25,551 nt of DNA from DAOMFM01 sp035429825 (GTDB taxonomy: Bacteria > Acidobacteriota > Blastocatellia > UBA7656 > JADIYM01), in assembly GCA_044224215.1 (NCBI GenBank), contig JBGAKX010000058.1, positions 1 to 25,551 of the forward strand. The letters run 5' to 3'. The notes beneath the pieces are model-generated. The model made no database searches and was not told where the DNA came from. It saw only the letters and a list, made by a program, of their open reading frames with translations. The translations under genes and the position numbers were made by a program. Numbering within the stretch: position 1 is the first letter of the stretch; the number at the start of each line of letters is the position of its first letter. Shown one piece after another: positions 16,513 through 25,551 of this stretch.

Positions 16513-16938
16513 ATGAAACGCACAGCATCGGCCGAATGGAATGGAAGTCTGAAGGAAGGGAAGGGCGCGATCTCGACCGCGAGCGGCGTGCTTTCGAACA
16601 CGCAGTACTCGTTCAGCACGCGCTTTGAGGATGGAATCGGCACGAATCCCGAGGAACTGCTCGCGGCTTCGCACGCGGGGTGTTTCTCGATGGCGCTGTC
16701 CGGGCAGCTGACGACCGCCGGCCTGGTTCCCGAGAGCATCCGAACGACGGCCGCCGTCTCGCTCGAGAAGACCGACGCCGGGTTCACGGTCACCAAGTCG
16801 CACCTCACGGTGACGGCAAAGGTTCCGGGTGCGACCGTCGAGGCGTTCAACACGGCTGCAGCCAACGCCAAGGCGGGCTGCCCGATCTCGCGCGTCCTGA
16901 ACGCAGAGATCACGATGGAGGCCACGCTCGAGGAGTAG
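16513..16938 (+). CDS. osmC: OsmC-family peroxiredoxin
   Basis: A 141-residue protein of the OsmC subfamily, which reduces organic hydroperoxides with a cysteine pair. The peroxidatic C57 lies in LLAASHAGCFSMAL and the resolving C123 in KAGCPISRVL. The preceding TNPEELL with its conserved Glu and R37 complete the active site. Length and order match OsmC rather than Ohr. ATG 16513 follows GAGGAA (16497-16502) with 10-base spacing. It begins 58 bases after the transferase gene and ends just before the promoter of the ArsR-family gene. It is cytosolic and fits the oxidative and sulfur stress theme to its right. Confidence 0.93.
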   Translation: MKRTASAEWNGSLKEGKGAISTASGVLSNTQYSFSTRFEDGIGTNPEELLAASHAGCFSMALSGQLTTAGLVPESIRTTAAVSLEKTDAGFTVTKSHLTVTAKVPGATVEAFNTAAANAKAGCPISRVLNAEITMEATLEE

Positions 16939-16947
16939 ACAATCCCG

Positions 16948-16976
16948 TTGACTGTATAACTATGCAGCTATACAAT
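16948..16976 (+). promoter_or_regulatory. Strong sigma-70 promoter with overlapping inverted repeat (arsR autoregulation site)
   Basis: TTGACT (16948-16953) and TACAAT (16971-16976) are separated by exactly 17 bases, the best promoter in the window. An inverted repeat with 9-base arms and one mismatch, TGTATAACT (16953-16961) and AGCTATACA (16966-16974) around a 4-base centre, covers the spacer and part of the -10. This placement fits repression by the ArsR-type protein encoded immediately downstream. Confidence 0.75.
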
Positions 16977-16995
16977 CGGGTCGGAGGTGAGCGCC

Positions 16996-17346
16996 GTGAC
17001 ACGCAAGGCCCAGCAGGATCTCACTGACGACGCGTTCGAGATGATCGCAGCCAGGTTCCGTGCGCTCAGCGAGCCGACGCGGCTCAAGATTCTGCACGTC
17101 CTCGGCCGCGGCGAAATGAGCGTGGGCGAGATCGTCGAACAGACGCATACCGGCCAGGCAAACGTCTCCAAGCACCTGGGCCTGTTGCTGGACGCCGGAA
17201 TTGTCTCGCGCCGCAAGGTCGGCCTGCAGGCCATCTACAAGGTAACCGACGACGGTATCTTTGAACTGTGCGACACGGTCTGTTCGTCGCTCGGTGAACG
17301 GCTCGCGGCGCAGCAACGCGCCGTGAAGGGCTTCAGAAGGGCTTAG
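16996..17346 (+). CDS. ArsR-family transcriptional repressor, likely controlling the rhodanese/TauE genes
   Basis: A 116-residue winged-helix repressor: RFRALSEPTRLKILHVL, then recognition helix QANVSKHLGLLLDAGIV and the wing RKVGLQAIYKVTD. Context (next to a YgaP-like rhodanese and TauE/SafE gene) and palindromic sites match BigR, SqrR and YgaV, which sense persulfide. The cysteines differ, however: the alpha-2 Cys of BigR/SqrR is absent (this stretch reads ILHVLGRGEMSV), while C92 and C96 lie one helical turn apart in the C-terminal helix (FELCDTVCSSL). Sensing could use this pair, or a metal or metalloid. GTG 16996 is chosen because GGAGG (16983-16987) lies 8 bases upstream; GTG 16987 overlaps that site. 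Confidence 0.88.
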   Translation: MTRKAQQDLTDDAFEMIAARFRALSEPTRLKILHVLGRGEMSVGEIVEQTHTGQANVSKHLGLLLDAGIVSRRKVGLQAIYKVTDDGIFELCDTVCSSLGERLAAQQRAVKGFRRA

Positions 17347-17366
17347 TCCGGCAGCACTTACCGGAC
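17346..17366 (+). terminator. Hairpin after the arsR gene, weak terminator or attenuator candidate
   Basis: GTCCGG (17346-17351) and CCGGAC (17361-17366) form a perfect 6-bp stem with a 9-base loop, starting at the last base of the stop codon. No T-run follows. It could end arsR transcription before the next promoter. Confidence 0.35.
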
Positions 17367-17379
17367 GCGAAGATCTCTG

Positions 17380-17412
17380 TTTACAAAATCACTATATCGG
17401 CATATAGTGATT
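17380..17412 (+). promoter_or_regulatory. Sigma-70 promoter overlapped by a perfect palindromic operator, upstream of the rhodanese gene
   Basis: TTTACA (17380-17385) and TATAGT (17403-17408) are 17 bases apart. A perfect inverted repeat with 11-base arms, AATCACTATAT (17387-17397) and ATATAGTGATT (17402-17412) around CGGC, spans the spacer and the whole -10, so a bound dimer would block RNA polymerase. The likely regulator is the ArsR-type protein encoded upstream; related repressors use AT-rich palindromes at this position. Confidence 0.8.
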
Positions 17413-17424
17413 CAGGAGAGAGTA

Positions 17425-17451
17425 ATGATTTTCATGGAGGTGTTGCGATGA
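17425..17451 (+). CDS. Possible 8-residue leader ORF coupled to the rhodanese gene
   Basis: ATG 17425 follows AGGAGAG and encodes MIFMEVLR. Its TGA (17449-17451) overlaps the ATG of the next gene in ATGA, and it runs through that gene's own ribosome binding site GGAGG (17436-17440). It may couple or boost translation, but such a short frame can arise by chance. Confidence 0.3.
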   Translation: MIFMEVLR

Positions 17452-18005
17452 ACAGGGACTTTTGCGATGTCGACGTTCGCCAGCTGCGAGCGGAGATCGA
17501 GCGCGGCGCGCTCCTTGTCGACGTGAGGACGTTCGCCGAATACTCGGCCAATCGGATCGAAGGCGCGCGACTGATTCCACTCGACCAGATCGAACAGCGG
17601 TCGGCGGAAATCGACAGGAAGACGCCGGTCTACCTGATCTGCCGCACGGGCCGGCGCTCGGCAGAGGCGCAGCACCGGCTCCTTGCCCTCGGATTCGAGA
17701 ACGTCTTCAACATCGCGGGCGGGATGACTGCGTGGGTCGAAGAGGGCTATCCGATCATTCACGACGCGGGCGTCCCGTGGTCGATCGAACGCCAGACGCG
17801 CGTGGTGGCCGGCACTCTCGTGATCGTCGGCGCGATCCTTGGCTACTTCGTCGCCGTGCCGCTCGTCTGGTTCTCGGCTGTCATCGGGGCCGGTCTGGTC
17901 ATCGCCGGTGTGACGGATTCGTGCGCGATGGGCGACCTGCTCGCAAAACTGCCGTGGAATCGCGCGGTCGCGTGCTCGTTCGAGGCTCGCAAGGTCTCGC
18001 TGTAG
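17448..18005 (+). CDS. ygaP: YgaP-like membrane-anchored rhodanese (rhodanese + DUF2892)
   Basis: A 185-residue protein. Residues 1-110 are a rhodanese domain with LVDVRTFAEY, active-site C65 in the loop CRTGRRS and NIAGGMTAWVEEGYP. This domain carries sulfane sulfur as a cysteine persulfide. Residues ~115-175 are a DUF2892 module: VPWSIERQTRVVAGTLV, two membrane helices and a TDSCAMGDLLAKLPWN loop containing a second conserved Cys. This is the exact layout of E. coli YgaP, whose gene is controlled by the ArsR-type repressor YgaV. It probably handles persulfide at the inner membrane and passes product to the exporter encoded 19 bases downstream. GGAGG with 7-base spacing supports ATG 17448. 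Confidence 0.88.
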   Translation: MNRDFCDVDVRQLRAEIERGALLVDVRTFAEYSANRIEGARLIPLDQIEQRSAEIDRKTPVYLICRTGRRSAEAQHRLLALGFENVFNIAGGMTAWVEEGYPIIHDAGVPWSIERQTRVVAGTLVIVGAILGYFVAVPLVWFSAVIGAGLVIAGVTDSCAMGDLLAKLPWNRAVACSFEARKVSL

Positions 18006-18024
18006 CGCGCACCCGGGAGGTGAC

Positions 18025-18780
18025 ATGCATCTCGTCGTGGCACTCGTCTTGAGCGCGGGCATCGGCCTCTCGCTTGGACTGATAGGCGGTGGCGGCTCGA
18101 TCATCACCGTACCGGTCCTGGTCTACGTGCTTGGCGTGGACGCCCACCAGGCGGTCGCCATGTCGCTCGCCGTCGTCGGAGCGACGAGCGTCGTCGGTGC
18201 GGTGCTCCACTTCCGGCGAGGCACCGTCGATCTCCGGACGGGCATGCTGTTCGGCGCTTCGGGAATACTCGGCGCGTTCGGAGGTTCGAGACTGTCGAAC
18301 CTGGTCTCTCCCGCGACCTTGCTTCTCTCGTTCGCGATGCTGATGCTCGTCATCGCCGGAGCGATGCTCGCGCGTCGATCGTCGGCGCATGACGATGAAC
18401 GGCACGCGCCAAGCCGCATCAAGGCGATCCTCGCCGGGCTGTCCGTCGGCGTCCTGACGGGCTTTCTCGGAGTCGGCGGCGGGTTTCTCGTTGTGCCGGC
18501 GCTCGTTCTCTTCGGCGGGCTCGACATGAAGAACGCGGTCGGTACGTCGCTCGTCGTCATTGCCATCAACTGCGCCGCCGGGCTCGTCGGTCACCTTCAG
18601 TTCGGGGGGTTCGATCCAAAGATCGCTCTGCTTGTCACGACGCTTGCGATGCTCGGAACACTCTTTGGCACGGCGCTTTCGCACAGGATGAATCCCAACC
18701 GGCTCAGAACGGGGTTCGCCGTGTTCGTGATCGCCGTCGCCGTGTTTCTCGTTGCCGAGAACTACACGGCGCTCTTGTGA
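18025..18780 (+). CDS. TauE/SafE-family sulfite or sulfur-anion exporter
   Basis: A 251-residue membrane protein of the TauE/SafE (DUF81) family with about eight helices in two related halves. Each half carries the family glycine-rich motif, SLGLIGGGGSIITVPVLVY near residue 16 and TGFLGVGGGFLVVPALVLF near residue 146. Members export sulfite, sulfoacetate or similar anions, or take up thiosulfate. Placed 19 bases after the rhodanese gene with GGGAGGT upstream, it is in the same operon, so sulfite or thiosulfate formed from persulfide is the most likely cargo. That cargo is inference from BigR-type operons. A cytosolic loop (SSAHDDERHAPSR) separates the halves. Confidence 0.9.
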   Translation: MHLVVALVLSAGIGLSLGLIGGGGSIITVPVLVYVLGVDAHQAVAMSLAVVGATSVVGAVLHFRRGTVDLRTGMLFGASGILGAFGGSRLSNLVSPATLLLSFAMLMLVIAGAMLARRSSAHDDERHAPSRIKAILAGLSVGVLTGFLGVGGGFLVVPALVLFGGLDMKNAVGTSLVVIAINCAAGLVGHLQFGGFDPKIALLVTTLAMLGTLFGTALSHRMNPNRLRTGFAVFVIAVAVFLVAENYTALL

Positions 18781-18894
18781 ACATGGTCGGCATCAGGAAG
18801 AGGTGCCCGGCAAGAGATACGAGTTTTCCAGTTCGAAGCTGGCGTGCCATGCGCCGATAACGAGTCGGCCACAGGCCGCCGAGAGAGGTATGTA

Positions 18895-19503
18895 ATGAGA
18901 CCGACCGGATTCATACAATGCGTTGCCGCATTTGCACTTATGGCCACGGTTGTGGCCGCAGCGGCGTGCTCCGCATCTGACACGTCGACCGCGGACACAT
19001 CGACGGTTGTCGCACCAACCGCAGCCACGTCGACACCCGACACGCTGCCCGCAGGCACGTCAACGCTCGACCAACGTACCGCCAAGGCTCTCGTGACCGC
19101 GCTCAACGACGAGCGACGCGCGGAATCATCATACGCAGCGGTCATCCGACAGTTTGGCAGCGTGCGACCCTTCTCGCACATCGTGGGGGCAGAACGTCAG
19201 CATCAGGAACTGCTGTTGACCCTGTTCGCAAAGTACAATGTCGCGGTTCCCGCAGACGCGAATGATCAGACGACGCCGGTTGAATATGCAACGCTTCGCG
19301 ATGCATGCTCGGCCGCAGTGCGGGCTGAGCAGGCGAACGCGGCAATGTACGACGAGTTTCTGTCGTACACGACCGAGGCCGATATCCGAGCCGTGTTTAC
19401 GCAGCTTCGCGACAATTCCCGGAACAAGCATCTTCCTGCTTTCGAACGATGCTCGACCGGAGCCGGAACAGGGCAGGGTCGAGGTCAGGGTTTCCGCAAC
19501 TGA
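18895..19503 (+). CDS. DUF2202-like ferritin-fold lipoprotein
   Basis: A 202-residue lipoprotein: signal peptide with lipobox AAAC and lipid C25, a Thr/Ser/Pro/Ala-rich linker to residue ~60, then an alpha-helical domain. The domain carries ferritin-like carboxylate and histidine positions: LNDERRAESSY, GAERQHQE (ExxH-like), AAVRAEQANAAMYDEF and RNKHLPAFERC. This agrees with the DUF2202 four-helix family, which may bind metal; function is not established. The tail is Gly/Gln-rich. ATG 18895 follows GAGAGG (18883-18888) with 6-base spacing. It precedes an RND efflux pair by 52 bases, so a periplasmic metal-handling role is possible, but this is inference. Confidence 0.78.
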   Translation: MRPTGFIQCVAAFALMATVVAAAACSASDTSTADTSTVVAPTAATSTPDTLPAGTSTLDQRTAKALVTALNDERRAESSYAAVIRQFGSVRPFSHIVGAERQHQELLLTLFAKYNVAVPADANDQTTPVEYATLRDACSAAVRAEQANAAMYDEFLSYTTEADIRAVFTQLRDNSRNKHLPAFERCSTGAGTGQGRGQGFRN

Positions 19504-19555
19504 CGGGATCAGCTGGTACGTGCGATCGCAATCAGGATCGGGGGAAACGTCAACG

Positions 19556-20755
19556 ATGAACACACAACCTTACGCGTTCCCGATGGTCAGCCTGGCGTTC
19601 GTGCTCGCGCTCGGCGGTTGCAGCAAGTCGACATCGGAATCACCGGCTGGCGGGGTGGCGCCCGAGGTTCGTGTCGAGACCGTCGGCGCGTCGACGGAGG
19701 GCGCAGTCTATGAGGCGACAGGCACAGTCCGCCCCAAGTTCTCCGCGGTGCTTTCGAGCAAGTTCACGGGCCAGGTGTTGAACGTCACGGTGCGCGTAGG
19801 CGATCGCGTGACGGCCGGACAACTGCTCGTCGAGGAGGCGCGCGATGCGCAGGCGATGCTCGCGCGTGCAGAGGCCGGGCTCGATGAAGCGCGCCACGCG
19901 GTCGACGAGGTCGATCGATCCATCCGCGCCGCCGAATCCGCAAAGGCGGCTGCCGAGGCGAACCAGCAGCTCGCGGCCGTCACCCAGCAACGCTACAAGC
20001 AGTTGCTCGACACCAAGGACATCAGCCGACAGGACTTTGACCAGGCCGATGCGCGGTACAAGGCGGCCACCGCCGAGGTGCAGAGCGCAGTCGACAGCAT
20101 CGACGCGCTCAAGGCGCGTCAGCAGATGGTGAAGGCCCGCATCGCGCAGGCCCAGGCCGAGGTCGGCAACGCACAGGTGGCGATCGGCTATGCCCGAGTC
20201 ACCGCGCCGACCCCGGGCATCGTGTCGCGCCGAAGCGTCGACCCCGGGGGGCTTGCTGCGCCGGGCACACCGCTTCTCACCATCGACGACGACCGGACGC
20301 TGAGACTCGAGGCGATCATCGAAGAAGGTCGTGCCGGGCTCGTAGCACAGGGGACCCAGGTCGCCGTTTTCGTCGACGCGCTTGGCGACCGGCCGCTCGC
20401 CGGCCGAGTCGCCGAGGTCAATCCAACATCGGATGCGGCAAGCCGGTCATTCATGGTGCGGATCGACCTTCCGACGGATCCCCAGCTTCGTGCGGGTCAG
20501 TTCGGCCGCGCCGCGTTCCCGATGGGCCAGACCGACGTGATTTCGGTCCCGCTGTCGGCGATCGTCGAACGCGGGCAAACGTCGGCGGTCTATGTCATCG
20601 AGAACGACGACACGGCGCGGCTGCGCTTCGTCACCACGGGGAAGCGCAGCGGTGACCGCGTCGAAGTGCTCACCGGCCTGTCAAAGGGCGATCGGGTAAT
20701 CGTTGGCGATATCTCGCGAGTTGCCGACGGCGCCCACGTCGTCCCGGGCGCGTAG
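19556..20755 (+). CDS. RND efflux periplasmic adaptor (membrane-fusion) lipoprotein
   Basis: A 399-residue adaptor subunit. The signal peptide ends in lipobox LGGC with lipid C22. Then come the first beta/lipoyl half (SSKFTGQVLNVTVRVGDRV, 65-85), a long alpha-helical hairpin rich in Ala, Gln and Lys (about 95-185), the second lipoyl half VAIGYARVTAPTPGIVSRR, a beta-barrel and a membrane-proximal domain (VPLSAIVERGQTSAVYVI). It links the inner-membrane pump to an outer-membrane channel, which is not in the window. ATG 19556 follows GGGGGAA with 9-base spacing; the frame is open upstream to 19238 but overlaps the lipoprotein gene. The pump gene follows after 20 bases. Confidence 0.92.
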   Translation: MNTQPYAFPMVSLAFVLALGGCSKSTSESPAGGVAPEVRVETVGASTEGAVYEATGTVRPKFSAVLSSKFTGQVLNVTVRVGDRVTAGQLLVEEARDAQAMLARAEAGLDEARHAVDEVDRSIRAAESAKAAAEANQQLAAVTQQRYKQLLDTKDISRQDFDQADARYKAATAEVQSAVDSIDALKARQQMVKARIAQAQAEVGNAQVAIGYARVTAPTPGIVSRRSVDPGGLAAPGTPLLTIDDDRTLRLEAIIEEGRAGLVAQGTQVAVFVDALGDRPLAGRVAEVNPTSDAASRSFMVRIDLPTDPQLRAGQFGRAAFPMGQTDVISVPLSAIVERGQTSAVYVIENDDTARLRFVTTGKRSGDRVEVLTGLSKGDRVIVGDISRVADGAHVVPGA

Positions 20756-20775
20756 GATCGGGGGCCACATGGCGC

Positions 20776-24030
<3,255 letters not shown>

Positions 24031-24040
24031 CGCCCTTCGT

Positions 24041-24061
24041 CTCGAAGTCGGAGCATTCGAG
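24041..24061. terminator. Weak hairpin between convergent pump and stress-protein genes
   Basis: CTCGAA (24041-24046) and TTCGAG (24056-24061) form a 6-bp stem with a 9-base loop in the 34-base convergent gap. The stem is short and no T-run is present. Confidence 0.25.
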
Positions 24062-24064
24062 CCG

Positions 24065-24526
24065 CTAGGCGTTCGCCTGCGGCGGAGTTCGAACAATCTC
24101 GACGGAGCAGTGCGCGTTCTGGGCGACGGCGTACGATACGGATCCAAGGAGGAAGCGCTTTACCGCTCCTCGACCATGCGAGCCAACCACGACGAGATCG
24201 GCGCCCCAGCGGTCGGCCTCATCGAGGATGATCTCCTTTGGATCGCCCTCGAAAATATGCGATGTCATCTCAACCGTTTGCGTACCGCTTCCATCACGAA
24301 GCGCGGACAACGCCTTGTCGAGGACGACTCCAGCGTTCTTCCGCTCACGCGTGATCGACTGGAAGAACGCAGGCTCTCCCGCGATCAGATCCGGTATCAA
24401 CGGGATCGTCGCGTGGACGGCAAACAACAACCTGATCTCGGTTCCCGCCGGCCACGGCCGGCGCGCGACCGAGGCGACGGCCACCTCGCTGCACGGCGAC
24501 CCGTCAACTGGGAGTAATACTTTCAT
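24065..24526 (-). CDS. Universal stress protein, UspA family
   Basis: A 153-residue single-domain UspA protein. The start MKVLLPVDGSPCSEVA has the nucleotide-contacting Asp after strand 1. The ATP-binding signature G115-x2-G118-x9-G128-S129 is intact (VVGSHGRGAVKRFLLGSVS), so it belongs to the ATP-binding class. Such proteins are cytosolic and act in stress survival by poorly known means. The strong ribosome binding site GGGGAGGTG stands about 5 bases before ATG 24526; the frame is open upstream to 24955, but that part lies in non-coding sequence and antisense to the SOD gene. Divergent from the SOD-family gene across a shared regulatory gap. Confidence 0.92.
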   Translation of the reverse strand: MKVLLPVDGSPCSEVAVASVARRPWPAGTEIRLLFAVHATIPLIPDLIAGEPAFFQSITRERKNAGVVLDKALSALRDGSGTQTVEMTSHIFEGDPKEIILDEADRWGADLVVVGSHGRGAVKRFLLGSVSYAVAQNAHCSVEIVRTPPQANA

Positions 24527-24599
24527 GGCTGCACCTCCCCAGAGCGCCGCTGCATCGAAGGAAACAACCGTCATTCGGCGGGAACAATCCATCCGACGA

Positions 24600-24613
24600 G
24601 GGTCATATGACCC
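24600..24613. promoter_or_regulatory. Perfect 14-base palindrome in the usp/SOD divergent gap, operator candidate
   Basis: GGGTCATATGACCC is a perfect palindrome with 7-base arms, 74 bases upstream of the stress-protein start. The surrounding gap (24527-24808, 282 bases) holds no gene. Its only AT-rich island is near 24734-24752 (gttatcgcacatacataaa), a likely promoter area for one or both genes, without a clean -35/-10 pair. Confidence 0.45.
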
Positions 24614-24808
24614 AGCCGCGCGTCGCCGGGACACGCTTGCCGCTTGTCGATTGGCCGCGCACCATGACACAACCATCGGCGGGCGCGTCGAGCCGCGGCC
24701 CTGCGCGCAGCGGGCCATCCGTCGCTCGATGGTGTTATCGCACATACATAAACGGTCGGGAGGCGGCAGGCGGGTTCGTTCGCGCGTCTCGGCATCAAGG
24801 AGATCGAT

Positions 24809-25551
24809 ATGCACTCGATGAATCGTCGGAACATGCTCGGTACGCTTGCGGTCGGAGGCGCGGCCACGGCGGTGCTCGCTTCCGCGCGCGACGCGTCGGC
24901 GCAGGCTGGCGCGGTGGCAGCGGCTCCGCTCCCGCCAGCGTATGCCGGCAAACACGAGGTGAAGCCGCTCCCGTTCGACGCGACAAAGCTCAAGGGAATC
25001 TCAGAGAAGCTGATCGTCTCGCACCACGACAACAACTACGCTGCCGCGGTGAAGAACCTGATCAAGGTCGAGGAGCAGCTCGCGGCGGTCACCAAGGACA
25101 CTCCCGTGTTCGTTGTCGGAGGTCTGAAGGAGCGCGAGGTGACCTTCACGAACTCGAAGGTGCTTCACGAGAACTACTTCGGAAACCTCGGCGGCAGCGG
25201 CGTACCGTCGGGCGCGATCGTCGACGAGGTGAAGGCAACGTACGGCGACTGGGGCCGATGGGAGGCCGAATTCCGCCAGACGGGCGCGTCGCTCGGCGGG
25301 GGCAGCGGCTGGGTGGTTCTCGACCTGAACCTGCACACGGGCTACATGCGCACGTACTGGTCAAGCGTTCACACGCAGGCTGCCGCGGCCGGGTTGCCGC
25401 TGCTCGTGATGGACATGTACGAGCATGCCTACCAGATGGACTACGGCGCGGCCGCGGCAAAGTACATCGACGCGTTCTTCGCGAACATCAACTGGGACGA
25501 GGTCAATCGCCGCGTCGAGCACGGGCGCACGATGATGAAGACGCTGACACC
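24809..25551 (+). CDS. Exported Fe/Mn superoxide dismutase-family protein (3' end outside window)
   Basis: 247 residues before the window edge. The N-terminus MHSMNRRNMLGTLAVGGAAT looks like a Tat signal (twin Arg, hydrophobic core, Ala-rich cleavage region), so a folded metalloprotein may be exported. The Fe/Mn-SOD fold is clear from GGGSGWVVL and MDMYEHAYQMDYG. Metal ligands can be placed at H72 (SHHDNNY), H120 (KVLHENYF), D202 and H206. By that alignment the gateway residues of E. coli SodA, His30 and Tyr34, become Asn and Ala, and Trp169 becomes Tyr, so classical dismutase activity is not assured. AAGGAG (24797-24802), 6 bases before ATG 24809, fixes the start. Divergent from the universal stress protein gene. 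Confidence 0.87.
   Translation, partial: MHSMNRRNMLGTLAVGGAATAVLASARDASAQAGAVAAAPLPPAYAGKHEVKPLPFDATKLKGISEKLIVSHHDNNYAAAVKNLIKVEEQLAAVTKDTPVFVVGGLKEREVTFTNSKVLHENYFGNLGGSGVPSGAIVDEVKATYGDWGRWEAEFRQTGASLGGGSGWVVLDLNLHTGYMRTYWSSVHTQAAAAGLPLLVMDMYEHAYQMDYGAAAAKYIDAFFANINWDEVNRRVEHGRTMMKTLT

Noticed and set aside
15750..16925. 391-residue open frame on the minus strand
   Set aside because: Antisense to the DUF2064 and OsmC genes, both with clear catalytic motifs.

Overview
The window is high-GC bacterial chromosome with dense, mostly short-spaced genes. It carries signal-peptide and lipoprotein genes, a TonB-type protein, an RND pump and a soluble Ser/Thr kinase with FHA domain, so the cell is Gram-negative. 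The mix (S9 peptidase, imidazolonepropionase-like amidohydrolase, YD-repeat protein, FHA kinase, DUF2064 transferase) fits a soil Acidobacteriota of the Vicinamibacteria type. That assignment is inference from gene style; no rRNA or other phylogenetic marker is present. I saw no tRNA, rRNA, CRISPR array, insertion sequence or phage gene.

Left part (1-7457). The window opens inside a Crp/Fnr-type regulator gene. After a non-coding stretch come a B12-binding radical SAM protein and a badly decayed endonuclease/exonuclease/phosphatase-fold (EEP) gene, which looks like a fusion of two diverged copies. A secreted amidohydrolase follows and ends in a degenerate tandem repeat and a hairpin. Next is a divergent pair, a minus-strand lipoprotein and a plus-strand TonB-like protein. 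Each of the pair is split by an apparent one-base loss at or very near an alternating GC tract.

Middle part (7458-16938). A cytosolic S9 prolyl-oligopeptidase-type enzyme and a secreted YD-repeat protein face a minus-strand operon of GH13 amylase, short-chain dehydrogenase and aldehyde dehydrogenase; the first two of these overlap at TGATG. Divergent from it run the FHA/zinc-ribbon kinase, a DUF2064 nucleotide-diphospho-sugar transferase-like protein and an OsmC peroxiredoxin.

Right part (16939-25551). This is a stress and efflux block. An ArsR-family repressor with a strong promoter and its own inverted repeat precedes a YgaP-like rhodanese/DUF2892 membrane protein and a TauE/SafE exporter. 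The promoter of that second unit overlaps a perfect 11-bp-arm palindrome. This is the architecture of BigR/SqrR/YgaV-type persulfide and sulfite detoxification modules, but the repressor's cysteines are placed differently. Next come a DUF2202-like ferritin-fold lipoprotein, an RND adaptor lipoprotein and its inner-membrane pump, a minus-strand universal stress protein and, running off the right edge, an exported Fe/Mn-SOD-family protein with unusual active-site residues.

The best leads are the sulfur-stress module with its two operators, the divergent SOD, the twin frameshifts and the chimeric EEP pseudogene. None of these is clearly a wholly new system.
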